From assembly GCA_039812685.1 (NCBI GenBank), contig JBDIBB010000136.1, positions 1 to 10,184 on the forward strand: a stretch of DNA of 10,184 bases, read 5' to 3'. The stretch comes from JBDIBB01 sp039812685 (GTDB taxonomy: Bacteria; Acidobacteriota; Vicinamibacteria; Vicinamibacterales; JAFNAJ01). A program made the position numbers and the translations under genes. The notes beneath the pieces are model-generated. The model made no database searches. It worked only from the letters and a program-made list of their open reading frames with translations, and was not told where the DNA came from. This document shows positions 4,569-10,184 of this stretch, piece by piece; the stretch's first letter is position 1; each line of letters opens with the position of its first letter.

Positions 4569-5552
4569 CTAGCGGCGGCGCGCCCCGGTGTCGCCTCGAA
4601 AGTCAAACCGGTCTGTCCTTTGATCGTACCCCCGTACCGCCACCACCTCCGTCACCACCCTCCGCCCCCCAACCCGCGCCAGATGCACGACCAGGTGGAT
4701 CGCCAAGGCAATCGCCTCCCGCACACTCCGATGCGGTAGGCCGACGTTCGCTGTGAGCACGCAGTGCGCGAGTCGCGTCAGCGCCTGCTCCGCAGCGTTC
4801 GCGTGGATGGTGGTCAGACTCCCCAAGTGGCCGGTGTTGAGGGCCTGCAGCAGGTCGAACGCCTCGGGACCTCGCACCTCGCCGACGATGATGCGGTCGG
4901 GACGGTGGCGGAGAGTGGCCCGGACGAGGTCGGCGATGGACACGGCCGGGAGGGGCGCCTCCTGGCCTAGCGGGGTCTGCGCGCGGCGCGCCTCGAAGCG
5001 CACGAGGTTGGGCTTGTCGATGCGGATCTCCGAGGTTTCCTCGATGAGCACGACCCGGTCCTCGGGCGGAATCGTTTCCGCGAGCGCGTTGAGGACCGTC
5101 GTCTTGCCGGTGCCGGTGCCGCCGGAGATGAGGATGTTCTGACGGTCGGCCACGGCCTGTCGAAGGAGCCCCGCGACGTCCTCGGTCAGCGTGCCGACGG
5201 CGACCAGGTCCTCGAGCGCATACCGCTTCGTGAACTTCCTCACGGTGAGGGTCGGCCCGTCCACCGAACACGGCGGGAACATGGCGGCGACGCGAGAACC
5301 GTCCTCGAGTCGCGCATCGAGGATGGGCTGCATGTCGGAGATCTCGTCGCCGCAGGCCCGCGCGATGTTCTTGATCGCCACGGTCAGATTGCGCACCTCC
5401 AGCGTCCGGGCGGGGACCGCCTCCACCGTCCCGTGGCGCTCCACGAACACGTGTCGCCCGCCGGCGTTCACCATGACCTCGGTCACGGTGGGGTCGACGA
5501 GCAGGTCCTCGATCGGTCGAAGGAACGGCAGGATGCGGTCCAGGCTGCTCAC
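4569..5552 (-). CDS. VirB11/TrbB/CpaF-family secretion (traffic) ATPase, 327 residues
   Basis: This is a hexameric-type ATPase that powers type IV secretion or pilus systems at the inner face of the cytoplasmic membrane. Landmarks in order are a Walker A GGTGTGKTT at residues 144-152, an Asp-box-like EETSEI at 171-176, a Walker B IIVGEVRG at 221-228 and a His box GHLGSLTTIHAN at 241-252. All catalytic boxes are intact, and the length is normal for TrbB/VirB11. The N-terminal domain (1-110) carries the 'lPFLRPIEDLL.DPtVtEVMVN' pattern typical of TrbB and CpaF proteins. The start is the GTG at 5550-5552, which overlaps the TGA of the coupling-protein gene in GTGA, so the two are translationally coupled. 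The same frame stays open to 7664, but that upstream part is a shadow of the coupling gene. I cannot tell whether TrbB, VirB11 or CpaF is the closest relative. The coupling protein next door favours conjugation over Tad pili. Confidence 0.92.
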   Translation of the reverse strand: MSSLDRILPFLRPIEDLLVDPTVTEVMVNAGGRHVFVERHGTVEAVPARTLEVRNLTVAIKNIARACGDEISDMQPILDARLEDGSRVAAMFPPCSVDGPTLTVRKFTKRYALEDLVAVGTLTEDVAGLLRQAVADRQNILISGGTGTGKTTVLNALAETIPPEDRVVLIEETSEIRIDKPNLVRFEARRAQTPLGQEAPLPAVSIADLVRATLRHRPDRIIVGEVRGPEAFDLLQALNTGHLGSLTTIHANAAEQALTRLAHCVLTANVGLPHRSVREAIALAIHLVVHLARVGGRRVVTEVVAVRGYDQRTDRFDFRGDTGARRR

Positions 5553-7537
5553 AGTGCACCCCGCTCCAGATGGTCGAAGTAGCTGGTCTGCACGTCCAGG
5601 TAGTGCGGCTTCAGGTAGCAGTACTGCGGCGGCAGGGGATTGATGCCGTCGTAGGGCAAGGCGATGGCCTGCGCGTTCTGCAGTTGGGTGAACACGCGGG
5701 GCGCGAAGATGAACTCGTGGTGGGGCGCGTAGCTCTTGCTCGCGCTTAGCGACTGCTTGCCCGCGGTGGGCGTGCCGGTGAGCAGCGAGATGTGCGCGTC
5801 GCGCCCGGACTCCGAGATGCTGTAGTGGGCCTTCAGCCGGTCCCGCCGCCCGCACAGCTCCGCCGCGGTCCTGGCGGTGAACTCGTCGCTGGTCGCCAGG
5901 AACACCTTGGTGCGGAAACACTGCATGAGCGTCCGCCAGCTCTCCTCGCCAGGGAGGGCTGAGCGCAACGAGCTGATGCTCTGCGTGGCCACAATGGGCA
6001 TCAGCCGCGCCTGCCGGGACAGCGCGAACGTGCGCTCGTCGCCGGTGGGGTCCGTCTCCCCGACGGTGGCGAACGCGTGGTACTCGTCGCACACGAACAG
6101 CAGATCGCGCCAGGTGCGGCCCGGCTGCGCGCTGATCTTCGGGATGCGCTGGAGCACGGCGCGCTGAAAATCGAGCTTCAGCATCACGCCCAGGATCCGC
6201 GCTAGCCCGGGGTTCATGCCGACCGGGAAGTTCAGGGCCAGCACCTTGCCCGTTTCGAGGAGGCTGGCGAGCGGCGGGAGCGGACGCGGCTCCCCAGGCC
6301 CGGGCTCGCCGACGTAGGCACTGCGCGGGGGACAGAACGCGCGGTGGACGGCGGGGTTGTCGTCGAACAACGACAGGAACACGACGACGCCCTCGATGAT
6401 CGAGGAGCGGAGGCGCGCGTCGAGCTTCGTCCAGCCGCTGTTGTACCACCGCTGCACGGCCTCGAGCTGCTGCTTCCGCCCCGTCCACGTACTGCTCCTC
6501 GTCTGGCGCGCGACGTAGGCCACGCCCCGCTTGTCGAGGAACTCCTCGAGGTCGGCTTGGTACGGGTGCGCCAGGTGCTCGGCGTCCTCGTCGAACCAGT
6601 GGCGCCACGGCGTGTGCCGGCAATGCGACTCTTGAGCGTCCCGCGGGATGACCAGCACGTTGGGCGGCTCGGCCATCGACGCCATGAGCCGGCGGATGTC
6701 CTGGTCGATCTGCCGGTCGTCCAGGATGTAGCGATACACCTCCGAGAACGTGGTGTAGCCCTCGGCGATGCGGCGCAGCAGGATCACGAACTTGAGCAGG
6801 TCGGTGTAGGCCTGCTGCCAGAACGGCTCCTTCGACTTGCCGAACAGGTTGTTGAGCAGCGTGGCCACGGCGTAGGCCACCGCGTAGGGGTCGAGGTCGT
6901 TGTGGAGCGGGTTGTAGCAGAGGCCCGAGTCGAGCCCCACCTCGATGTAATCGTCGGCCCGCCCGGCGCGCGCGAGCATGGACCGCACCTGGAGACAGAA
7001 GTCGCCCTTCACCTCCAGCACCAGCCCTCCGATCTTCCGCTCCGCATCGTCGGCCCGCCAGCGGAGCAACTGGTCGACGTACGGATACATGCACGCGGAG
7101 GTCTTCCCGGTGCCGACGGCGCCGAGGATCATCACGCCGGTGTAGAGGCCCCGCTGCGGCACGGTCAGCCACCGCGGCGCGGGCGCCCGCCCGGGCTCGG
7201 TGTCGAAGTGGGCCTCGCCGAGGACGAGCATTGGCGCGGGACGCGCTTCGGGCTCGGGATACGGCGGCAACGGGCGCATCGCCTCGGACGGCGCGTAGCG
7301 ATAGACGACGATGGCGACGAGCGACCCGAGGAGGGACGCCGCGTAGAACGGCGTGGTGAACCAGAGGGTGGCGTAGCCGTAGGCTAGCGCGCGGCACACG
7401 CCGGGGGCCTCGAGCGCGATGAGGGCGAGGAACGGGTCGGCGGTCGAGAACGGGTAGGTCGTGAGGCCCCATGCGCCGACCACGCCCGCGATCCCGAGGG
7501 CAACGACGCGCCTGGCTTCGACGAGCGCGCGCAGCAT
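5549..7537 (-). CDS. VirD4/TraG-type coupling ATPase, 662 residues
   Basis: This is a conjugative coupling protein that would bring the relaxosome DNA to the secretion channel at the inner membrane. The N-terminal region has two probable membrane helices (about residues 11-29 and 62-80) with a short periplasmic part between, as in VirD4/TraG. The ATPase core has a Walker A GAVGTGKT at 139-146 and a Walker B LLFVCDEYHAF at 479-489. ATQSISSLRSAL (518-529) matches the glutamine-containing segment that follows in TraG/TraD proteins, in the area of the TraM-recognition-type C-terminal domain. The large insert of about 330 residues between the Walker motifs holds the all-alpha region. The ATG is preceded by GGAGGAG with ideal spacing, 21 bases after the RHH gene stop. 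It shares GTGA with the VirB11-like gene. No relaxase gene is seen next to it, which is unusual. Confidence 0.92.
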   Translation of the reverse strand: MLRALVEARRVVALGIAGVVGAWGLTTYPFSTADPFLALIALEAPGVCRALAYGYATLWFTTPFYAASLLGSLVAIVVYRYAPSEAMRPLPPYPEPEARPAPMLVLGEAHFDTEPGRAPAPRWLTVPQRGLYTGVMILGAVGTGKTSACMYPYVDQLLRWRADDAERKIGGLVLEVKGDFCLQVRSMLARAGRADDYIEVGLDSGLCYNPLHNDLDPYAVAYAVATLLNNLFGKSKEPFWQQAYTDLLKFVILLRRIAEGYTTFSEVYRYILDDRQIDQDIRRLMASMAEPPNVLVIPRDAQESHCRHTPWRHWFDEDAEHLAHPYQADLEEFLDKRGVAYVARQTRSSTWTGRKQQLEAVQRWYNSGWTKLDARLRSSIIEGVVVFLSLFDDNPAVHRAFCPPRSAYVGEPGPGEPRPLPPLASLLETGKVLALNFPVGMNPGLARILGVMLKLDFQRAVLQRIPKISAQPGRTWRDLLFVCDEYHAFATVGETDPTGDERTFALSRQARLMPIVATQSISSLRSALPGEESWRTLMQCFRTKVFLATSDEFTARTAAELCGRRDRLKAHYSISESGRDAHISLLTGTPTAGKQSLSASKSYAPHHEFIFAPRVFTQLQNAQAIALPYDGINPLPPQYCYLKPHYLDVQTSYFDHLERGAL

Positions 7538-7558
7538 GGTCTCCTCCGGGCCCGCGGG

Positions 7559-7840
7559 CTACGCGCTCACGGCCACCGCCGTGGGCTTCGGCGACGGACG
7601 CCGCCCTGGCCGACGCGGGTCGTGCGGGCGGGGCACGAACGAGCCGGGATGCTCGGCCCGCCACTGGACGAACTCCTTGTCGCGGGCGAGCACGGTGTCG
7701 ATCACCTGGTTGAGCACGTACTCGGTGGACTCGCCAAGGAACGCCGCATACGCGAACAAGGTCTCGGTGTTCTCGCGGTCGAGCCGCGTGCGGTGCTTCA
7801 CGAGCTGCTTGCCGCGCGTGCGCGGCTTGATGACGGGCAT
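7559..7840 (-). CDS. Small ribbon-helix-helix-like DNA-binding protein, 93 residues
   Basis: The N-terminal half fits a ribbon-helix-helix fold. A basic strand KHRTRLDR lies at about residues 15-22, a first helix at 23-35 (ENTETLFAYAAFLG) and a second helix at 38-53 (STEYVLNQVIDTVLARD), the turn being 'GEST'. After residue 65 it becomes Pro/Arg-rich and basic, probably disordered and able to contact DNA. RHH proteins bind tandem or palindromic sites as dimers. In conjugative elements they act as relaxosome accessory factors (for example TraY/NikA/MobC-like) and self-repressors. The ATG at 7838-7840 has AAGGAG six bases upstream. It is first in the operon with the coupling ATPase and the VirB11-like ATPase, and two identical 10-base repeats lie 46-67 bases upstream of its start. 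The fold is inferred from pattern only. Confidence 0.65.
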   Translation of the reverse strand: MPVIKPRTRGKQLVKHRTRLDRENTETLFAYAAFLGESTEYVLNQVIDTVLARDKEFVQWRAEHPGSFVPRPHDPRRPGRRPSPKPTAVAVSA

Positions 7841-7867
7841 GAGCCTCTCCTTGTCACCAACGGATTG

Positions 7868-7873
7868 ACCATA
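7868..7873 (-). promoter_or_regulatory. Possible -10 hexamer of the RHH/coupling operon
   Basis: TATGGT, read on the minus strand, could be a -10 box about 28 bases before the RHH start codon. The matching -35 position (about 7891-7896, AGTGGT) is a poor match and falls inside the tandem repeat, so a repressor bound to the repeat would cover it. This is a weak call. Confidence 0.25.
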
Positions 7874-7885
7874 GGGCGGTCACGT

Positions 7886-7907
7886 CGTGGACCACTCCGT
7901 GGACCAC
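7886..7907. repeat. Two tandem CGTGGACCAC repeats, candidate operator for the RHH protein
   Basis: CGTGGACCAC occurs at 7886-7895 and again at 7898-7907, a 12-base period with identical copies. Each unit contains GTGG-N-CCAC, itself a small two-fold symmetric site. RHH dimers commonly bind adjacent symmetric or tandem sites about one helical turn apart. The repeat lies 46-67 bases upstream of the RHH start and near the expected promoter, suiting autoregulation or relaxosome nucleation. Confidence 0.6.
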
Positions 7908-7917
7908 CTCCAGTGCA

Positions 7918-7947
7918 CGCGCGTGGCCCAGCGCGGGACCACGCGCG
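7918..7947. other. Strong 30-base hairpin with bulged A
   Basis: CGCGCGTGG (7918-7926) and CCACGCGCG (7939-7947) are a perfect 9-bp inverted repeat. Inside, CCC (7927-7929) pairs with GGG (7935-7937), with an AGCGC loop and one bulged A at 7938. The design is the same as the hairpin at 1499-1528: 30 bases in all, 9-bp outer arms, and a bulged A just before the 3' arm. Confidence 0.6.
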
Positions 7948-7982
7948 CGATCTCGACGACGACACGGCCAGGACACGCACGC

Positions 7983-8057
7983 GGGGGTGTGAGCGACCCT
8001 CCGGGGTTGCACGCGGGACGAAGTCCGCGCTGCGCGAGGGGGGTCGCTCACACCCCC
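7983..8057. repeat. Perfect 17-bp inverted repeat with nested hairpin
   Basis: GGGGGTGTGAGCGACCC (7983-7999) and GGGTCGCTCACACCCCC (8041-8057) are exact reverse complements separated by 41 bases. One wobble and two further pairs can extend the stem inward. Inside the spacer CGCGGGAC (8012-8019) pairs with GTCCGCG (8023-8029) around GAA with one bulged G. It is the longest perfect inverted repeat found in the window. It could fold as a large stem in single-stranded DNA, as at plasmid or transfer origins, or flank a recombination site. Confidence 0.65.
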
Positions 8058-8076
8058 TTCCCTTTCGCGCTGCGAC

Positions 8077-8111
8077 TGCCGCTCGGCGCATTCACACGAC
8101 AGCGAGCGGCA
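8077..8111. repeat. 9-bp perfect inverted repeat TGCCGCTCG / CGAGCGGCA
   Basis: The arms at 8077-8085 and 8103-8111 pair perfectly around a 17-base spacer. It lies 19 bases beyond the 17-bp inverted repeat in the same non-coding region and adds to the case for a structured origin or a multi-protein binding site. Confidence 0.5.
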
Positions 8112-8217
8112 CCCGGCGCGCGGGCAACGTGCCACGCGGCAACGACTTGCGCCCGGCTTGCTGCCCCAGGCGCGGCCCGCGGCAACTCCTGCCGGCCACG
8201 TCGGCGATGGCGCCAGA

Positions 8218-8248
8218 GCGGACCGCTGCTCCCGGCCCCCCGGTCCGC
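8218..8248 (-). terminator. Hairpin after the 8270-9256 gene, possible terminator without T-tract
   Basis: GCGGACCG (8218-8225) pairs perfectly with CGGTCCGC (8241-8248), 22 bases downstream of the stop codon of the PD-motif gene. The bases after it on the minus strand are TCTGGCGCC, so there is no T-run. The label rests on position. Confidence 0.35.
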
Positions 8249-8269
8249 CCACGGGTCCGCGTCCAGGCG

Positions 8270-9256
8270 TCATGCGGTGCCTACCAGGGGTGTCAGATGC
8301 AGGTAGGTGTGCCGCAGCACGTGGCGCGTCACGCGGCCGTCCCGAGCGTCCATCGCCGCCCGCAACACCGGCGACGTCGTCGCGTACACCGGGGCCGTGC
8401 CGTCGGCCTGCCACGCGCGATAGAGCACCCGATGTCGCTGGGCCGCGAACGACCGCCGCAGCGCCTCGAACCGCGTCGGGTCGGCCGGGACCCCGCCGCC
8501 GTCGATCACCTGCCGCTGCTCGAAGTACCACCGCAGGTCGCTGGCGGTCTCAGGGGCCAGGGGCTCCGCCAACTCCTCCTGCGCCGCCCCCTCGAACGCG
8601 GGCAACCAGGCCTCCTGCTCGGGCGTGACGAGCAGCCGGATCTCCCACGTCCGCAACGCCCGCAGCAACTCGGCGTGGCGGTGCAGGAAAGCCCGAAACT
8701 CGAGCGGGCGCTCACGGGTCACGCCGTAGAGGAACACCGGCGTGGCCCCCTCATCGACGACGCCAATCGGGAGCTTGTCTGGGAAGTAGCGCCGCCCTTG
8801 GCCCGACGACCCGCCGAACGCGAGCGGCAGCAGGTCCGGGGGCACCAGCCGGTCCGTGACGAAGTAGTCGATCTTCTCCCGCTCAGTCGCCAGCCAGCGC
8901 GTGCCGGGGGCGTCGAGGACGGCGTCGAGCAGCATCAACCGCTCGATCGCCCTGGCCAGCGTGACCGGTCGTCGGTGCCGGTTGTCGGGTTCCCCGATGG
9001 CGCGATAGAGCCGCTTTCCGTGGACGTGATAGATGAAGGCGCCTCGATGGGCGGCACGATACAGCGAGGCGTATCCCGGGCCCGTCAGCTTGGCCAGGAA
9101 TGCGTGCGCGGCCCGACCTCGCGGGATGCCCGCGCTCGCGCAGTACTGGCGGCGCAGGAAGACCCCGGCGTGCAGCATGACGGCCACGAGGAAGGTCGCC
9201 TCGCGCTCCGTGAAGCCCAACTGCCGGACGCCTCGGACGCGTTCCTCGTGGGTCAC
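8270..9256 (-). CDS. Unrecognised winged-helix-like protein with PD motif, replication-relaxation-like, 328 residues
   Basis: This is a hypothetical protein with a replication-relaxation-like layout. Residues ~14-62 suggest a winged helix (GFTEREATFLVAVML, then QYCASAGIPRGRAAHAFLAKL), followed by a beta wing (AFIYHVHGKRLYRAIG). Residues ~100-145 are helical. At 156-180 the segment RYFPDKLPIGVVDEGATPVFLYG recalls the strand-turn-strand around the 'PD' of the family's nuclease-like C-terminal domain, but the usual following acidic and lysine residues are not obvious, so catalysis is doubtful. FRAFLHRHAELLRALRTWEIRLLVTP (187-212) follows. The start is a GTG at 9254-9256 overlapping the stop of the preceding gene (GTGA), with GGAG eight bases upstream, so the pair is co-translated. 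Its place before the structured region and the coupling-protein operon suggests a relaxosome or replication role. It may be a degenerate partner of the protein encoded at 9253-10110. Confidence 0.6.
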   Translation of the reverse strand: MTHEERVRGVRQLGFTEREATFLVAVMLHAGVFLRRQYCASAGIPRGRAAHAFLAKLTGPGYASLYRAAHRGAFIYHVHGKRLYRAIGEPDNRHRRPVTLARAIERLMLLDAVLDAPGTRWLATEREKIDYFVTDRLVPPDLLPLAFGGSSGQGRRYFPDKLPIGVVDEGATPVFLYGVTRERPLEFRAFLHRHAELLRALRTWEIRLLVTPEQEAWLPAFEGAAQEELAEPLAPETASDLRWYFEQRQVIDGGGVPADPTRFEALRRSFAAQRHRVLYRAWQADGTAPVYATTSPVLRAAMDARDGRVTRHVLRHTYLHLTPLVGTA

Positions 9257-10110
9257 GGCAGCATCTCCTCGGCGAGTCGAGACGAGCGGCCGCGGCCCCC
9301 ACCGTGGCCGCCGCTGACGCCGCCCACTCGCGCCCCGATGGCACCGCTGCGCGTGAACCCGGCGCGGGCCTTGGCGGCCGCATGCGCGCCACGGTAGTGC
9401 GGCGTGACGACCTCCAGGTCCTCGACATCCCGCCGGCCGTCACGCTCCTCGTACTCGAGCCGCACGTCGGGGAACTGCACGTGGCCCTGCTCGCACGGCA
9501 GGCGGTGATCGTGGGCCCACGCCTCGATGTCCTCCCGCGTTCGCGTCGGCCGGCCGTGGCTGTCGGCCCGGCCGCGATTCCCGCCCTGCAGGAAGCGCTG
9601 GTAGCGGCTCTTGAGTTCCTCCTCGAGGACCACCCGTTGCACCTTGGCGCCACGGCCCTCGAGCCGCTCCACCGCCTTCAGGTACGCCGGGTAGAGCCGC
9701 GCGTCGTGCGCCAGTTCACGCGGCTTCACGACGCCGGCGTAGAACGCCTGCCGGTCCTCGCTCAGCGACGGGCGCCGATGCCGCTCGAGCAGCTCCCGTC
9801 CGGCCTCGGTGAGCGTCACCACGGTCGAGCGCTCGCGCCCGACGACATGTGGCATGGTGCGCACGAGCCCCGCCTCGCGCAGCCGCTCGACGCTGCGCGC
9901 GGGCCGCGTCGGCCACCGCCCCGACCGCGCGTCGAGGTCGCCGGCGGTCGCCACGCGGAAGGCCCCGACGGCGGCCAGGGTGCGCACGTCGCGGCCGGAG
10001 AGGTGATACTCGCGCTGGGCCACGCGCACCCACTCCCGCTCCCTGCCCCGCGGCAGGTTCAACTCCCGCGTCAACGGGTCCCGGCCGGTGTCGGCCACGT
10101 CCACGGGCAT
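9253..10110 (-). CDS. Winged-helix and PD/E/K-motif protein resembling the replication-relaxation family, at least 285 residues
   Basis: Residues ~37-112 form a clear winged-helix pattern: SGRDVRTLAAVGAFRVATAGDLDA, then a recognition-type helix SVERLREAGLVRTM and a wing ending STVVTLTEAGRELL. Residues ~130-175 are helical (PAYLKAVERLEG, VVLEEELKSRYQRFL). A C-terminal strand set then carries P214-D215 (FPDVRLEYE), E233 (DLEVVT) and K247, the order PD-x-E-x-K seen in nuclease-like folds and in replication-relaxation proteins. A Gly-rich tail (~258-275) ends the protein. If the spacing is real it could bind or cut DNA at the element's origin, but the family's biochemistry is poorly known. The ATG at 10108-10110 has no good ribosome binding site, and the frame stays open to the window edge, so the gene may begin outside. 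It is coupled to the next gene by GTGA. Confidence 0.65.
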   Translation of the reverse strand: MPVDVADTGRDPLTRELNLPRGREREWVRVAQREYHLSGRDVRTLAAVGAFRVATAGDLDARSGRWPTRPARSVERLREAGLVRTMPHVVGRERSTVVTLTEAGRELLERHRRPSLSEDRQAFYAGVVKPRELAHDARLYPAYLKAVERLEGRGAKVQRVVLEEELKSRYQRFLQGGNRGRADSHGRPTRTREDIEAWAHDHRLPCEQGHVQFPDVRLEYEERDGRRDVEDLEVVTPHYRGAHAAAKARAGFTRSGAIGARVGGVSGGHGGGRGRSSRLAEEMLP

Positions 10111-10184
10111 GGCACTGGTCCCGCCGCGACTCCCTTGAGCAGGCTCCGCCCGCTCGCGCTCGGGAGCGCGCGGCTCAACGTCCC
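10111..10184 (-). other. Window edge: possible 5' extension of the 9253-10110 gene
   Basis: The frame of the 9253-10110 gene stays open through these 74 bases (DVEPRAPERERAEPAQGSRGGTSA) without an in-frame ATG, GTG or TTG. Either the gene starts further out or this is the end of the previous gene's region. A small palindromic stem GCGCTC/GAGCGC is at 10156-10161 and 10164-10169. Confidence 0.3.

Larger units (their letters stand above)
7841..8269. other. Structured non-coding region, candidate origin of transfer/replication
   Basis: This 429-base stretch lies between the PD-motif gene 8270-9256 and the RHH gene. No convincing gene fits it, though open frames exist because of the high GC. It holds the tandem repeat (7886-7907), the 30-base hairpin (7918-7947), the 17-bp inverted repeat (7983-8057) with nested hairpin (8012-8029), a 9-bp inverted repeat (8077-8111), three copies of GGCAAC (8123-8128, 8138-8143, 8181-8186), and a hairpin at 8218-8248. 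Adjacent coding DNA shows nothing like this density. Such structured gaps next to relaxosome and coupling genes are typical of oriT regions, but no known nic site is recognised. Confidence 0.5.

Noticed and set aside
4569..7664. A single 1031-codon open frame on the minus strand covering both ATPase genes
   Set aside because: Only its last 327 codons encode the VirB11-like protein. The upstream part is a low-quality Arg/Ala/Pro-rich translation overlapping the coupling protein, which has intact Walker motifs in another frame and its own ribosome binding site.
7622..9397. A 591-codon open frame on the plus strand
   Set aside because: It runs opposite to genes with recognisable patterns and good starts, has Arg/Pro/Gly-rich composition typical of a GC-rich shadow, and crosses the structured non-coding region.
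1..10184. CRISPR arrays, tRNA or rRNA genes, transposases and integrase genes
   Set aside because: I looked for regularly spaced repeats, cloverleaf-like segments with a TTCRA arm, and DDE or tyrosine-recombinase motifs in the translated frames and saw none.

Overview
The window is GC-rich bacterial DNA, by eye close to 70% GC outside a lower-GC middle section. All twelve genes I can support lie on the minus strand, most behind AGGAGG-type ribosome binding sites or joined by 4-base start/stop overlaps. It looks like part of an integrative conjugative element or a conjugative plasmid. The host cannot be named from sequence alone. A GC-rich soil-type lineage such as Acidobacteriota or Proteobacteria would fit, but that is only an impression.

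Reading in the direction of transcription (high to low coordinates): (1) 10110-8270 holds two overlapping genes. Each encodes a winged-helix-like N-terminus and a C-terminal 'PD' motif and resembles the poorly characterised replication-relaxation proteins found near conjugation genes. (2) 8269-7841 is a 429-base non-coding region with an unusual density of structure: a tandem 10-base repeat, a 30-base hairpin, a perfect 17-bp inverted repeat with a smaller hairpin inside it, and a 9-bp inverted repeat. It is the best candidate here for an origin of transfer or replication plus operators. (3) 7840-4569 is a tight operon of a ribbon-helix-helix-like protein, a VirD4/TraG-type coupling ATPase and a VirB11/TrbB/CpaF-type secretion ATPase. 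No other type IV secretion gene and no canonical relaxase is visible.

(4) 4568-2184 is a lower-GC section without transfer genes. It starts with about 350 bases of non-coding DNA, then a toxin-antitoxin pair resembling MqsR/MqsA. The pair has a clear TTGACA promoter, a perfect 16-bp operator between the promoter hexamers, and possibly a leaderless toxin message. Two unrecognised genes follow: a 100-residue helical protein and a protein with a possible zinc knuckle and an extremely acidic 90-residue tail. (5) 2183-1 returns to high GC. It has a regulatory region with the palindrome GTCTATATAGAC, a small SpoVG-like protein, a 391-residue unknown protein, and the start of a probable DUF932 gene cut by the window edge. 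The gaps between these three genes hold pairs of strong hairpins.

Together the genes suggest the DNA-handling side of a conjugation apparatus: DNA-binding accessory proteins, a candidate oriT, the coupling protein and a traffic ATPase. It sits next to a stabilising or addictive toxin-antitoxin cargo and an element-specific accessory cluster. The most interesting parts are the structured 7841-8269 region and the paired PD-motif proteins beside it, which might stand in for, or assist, a missing relaxase.
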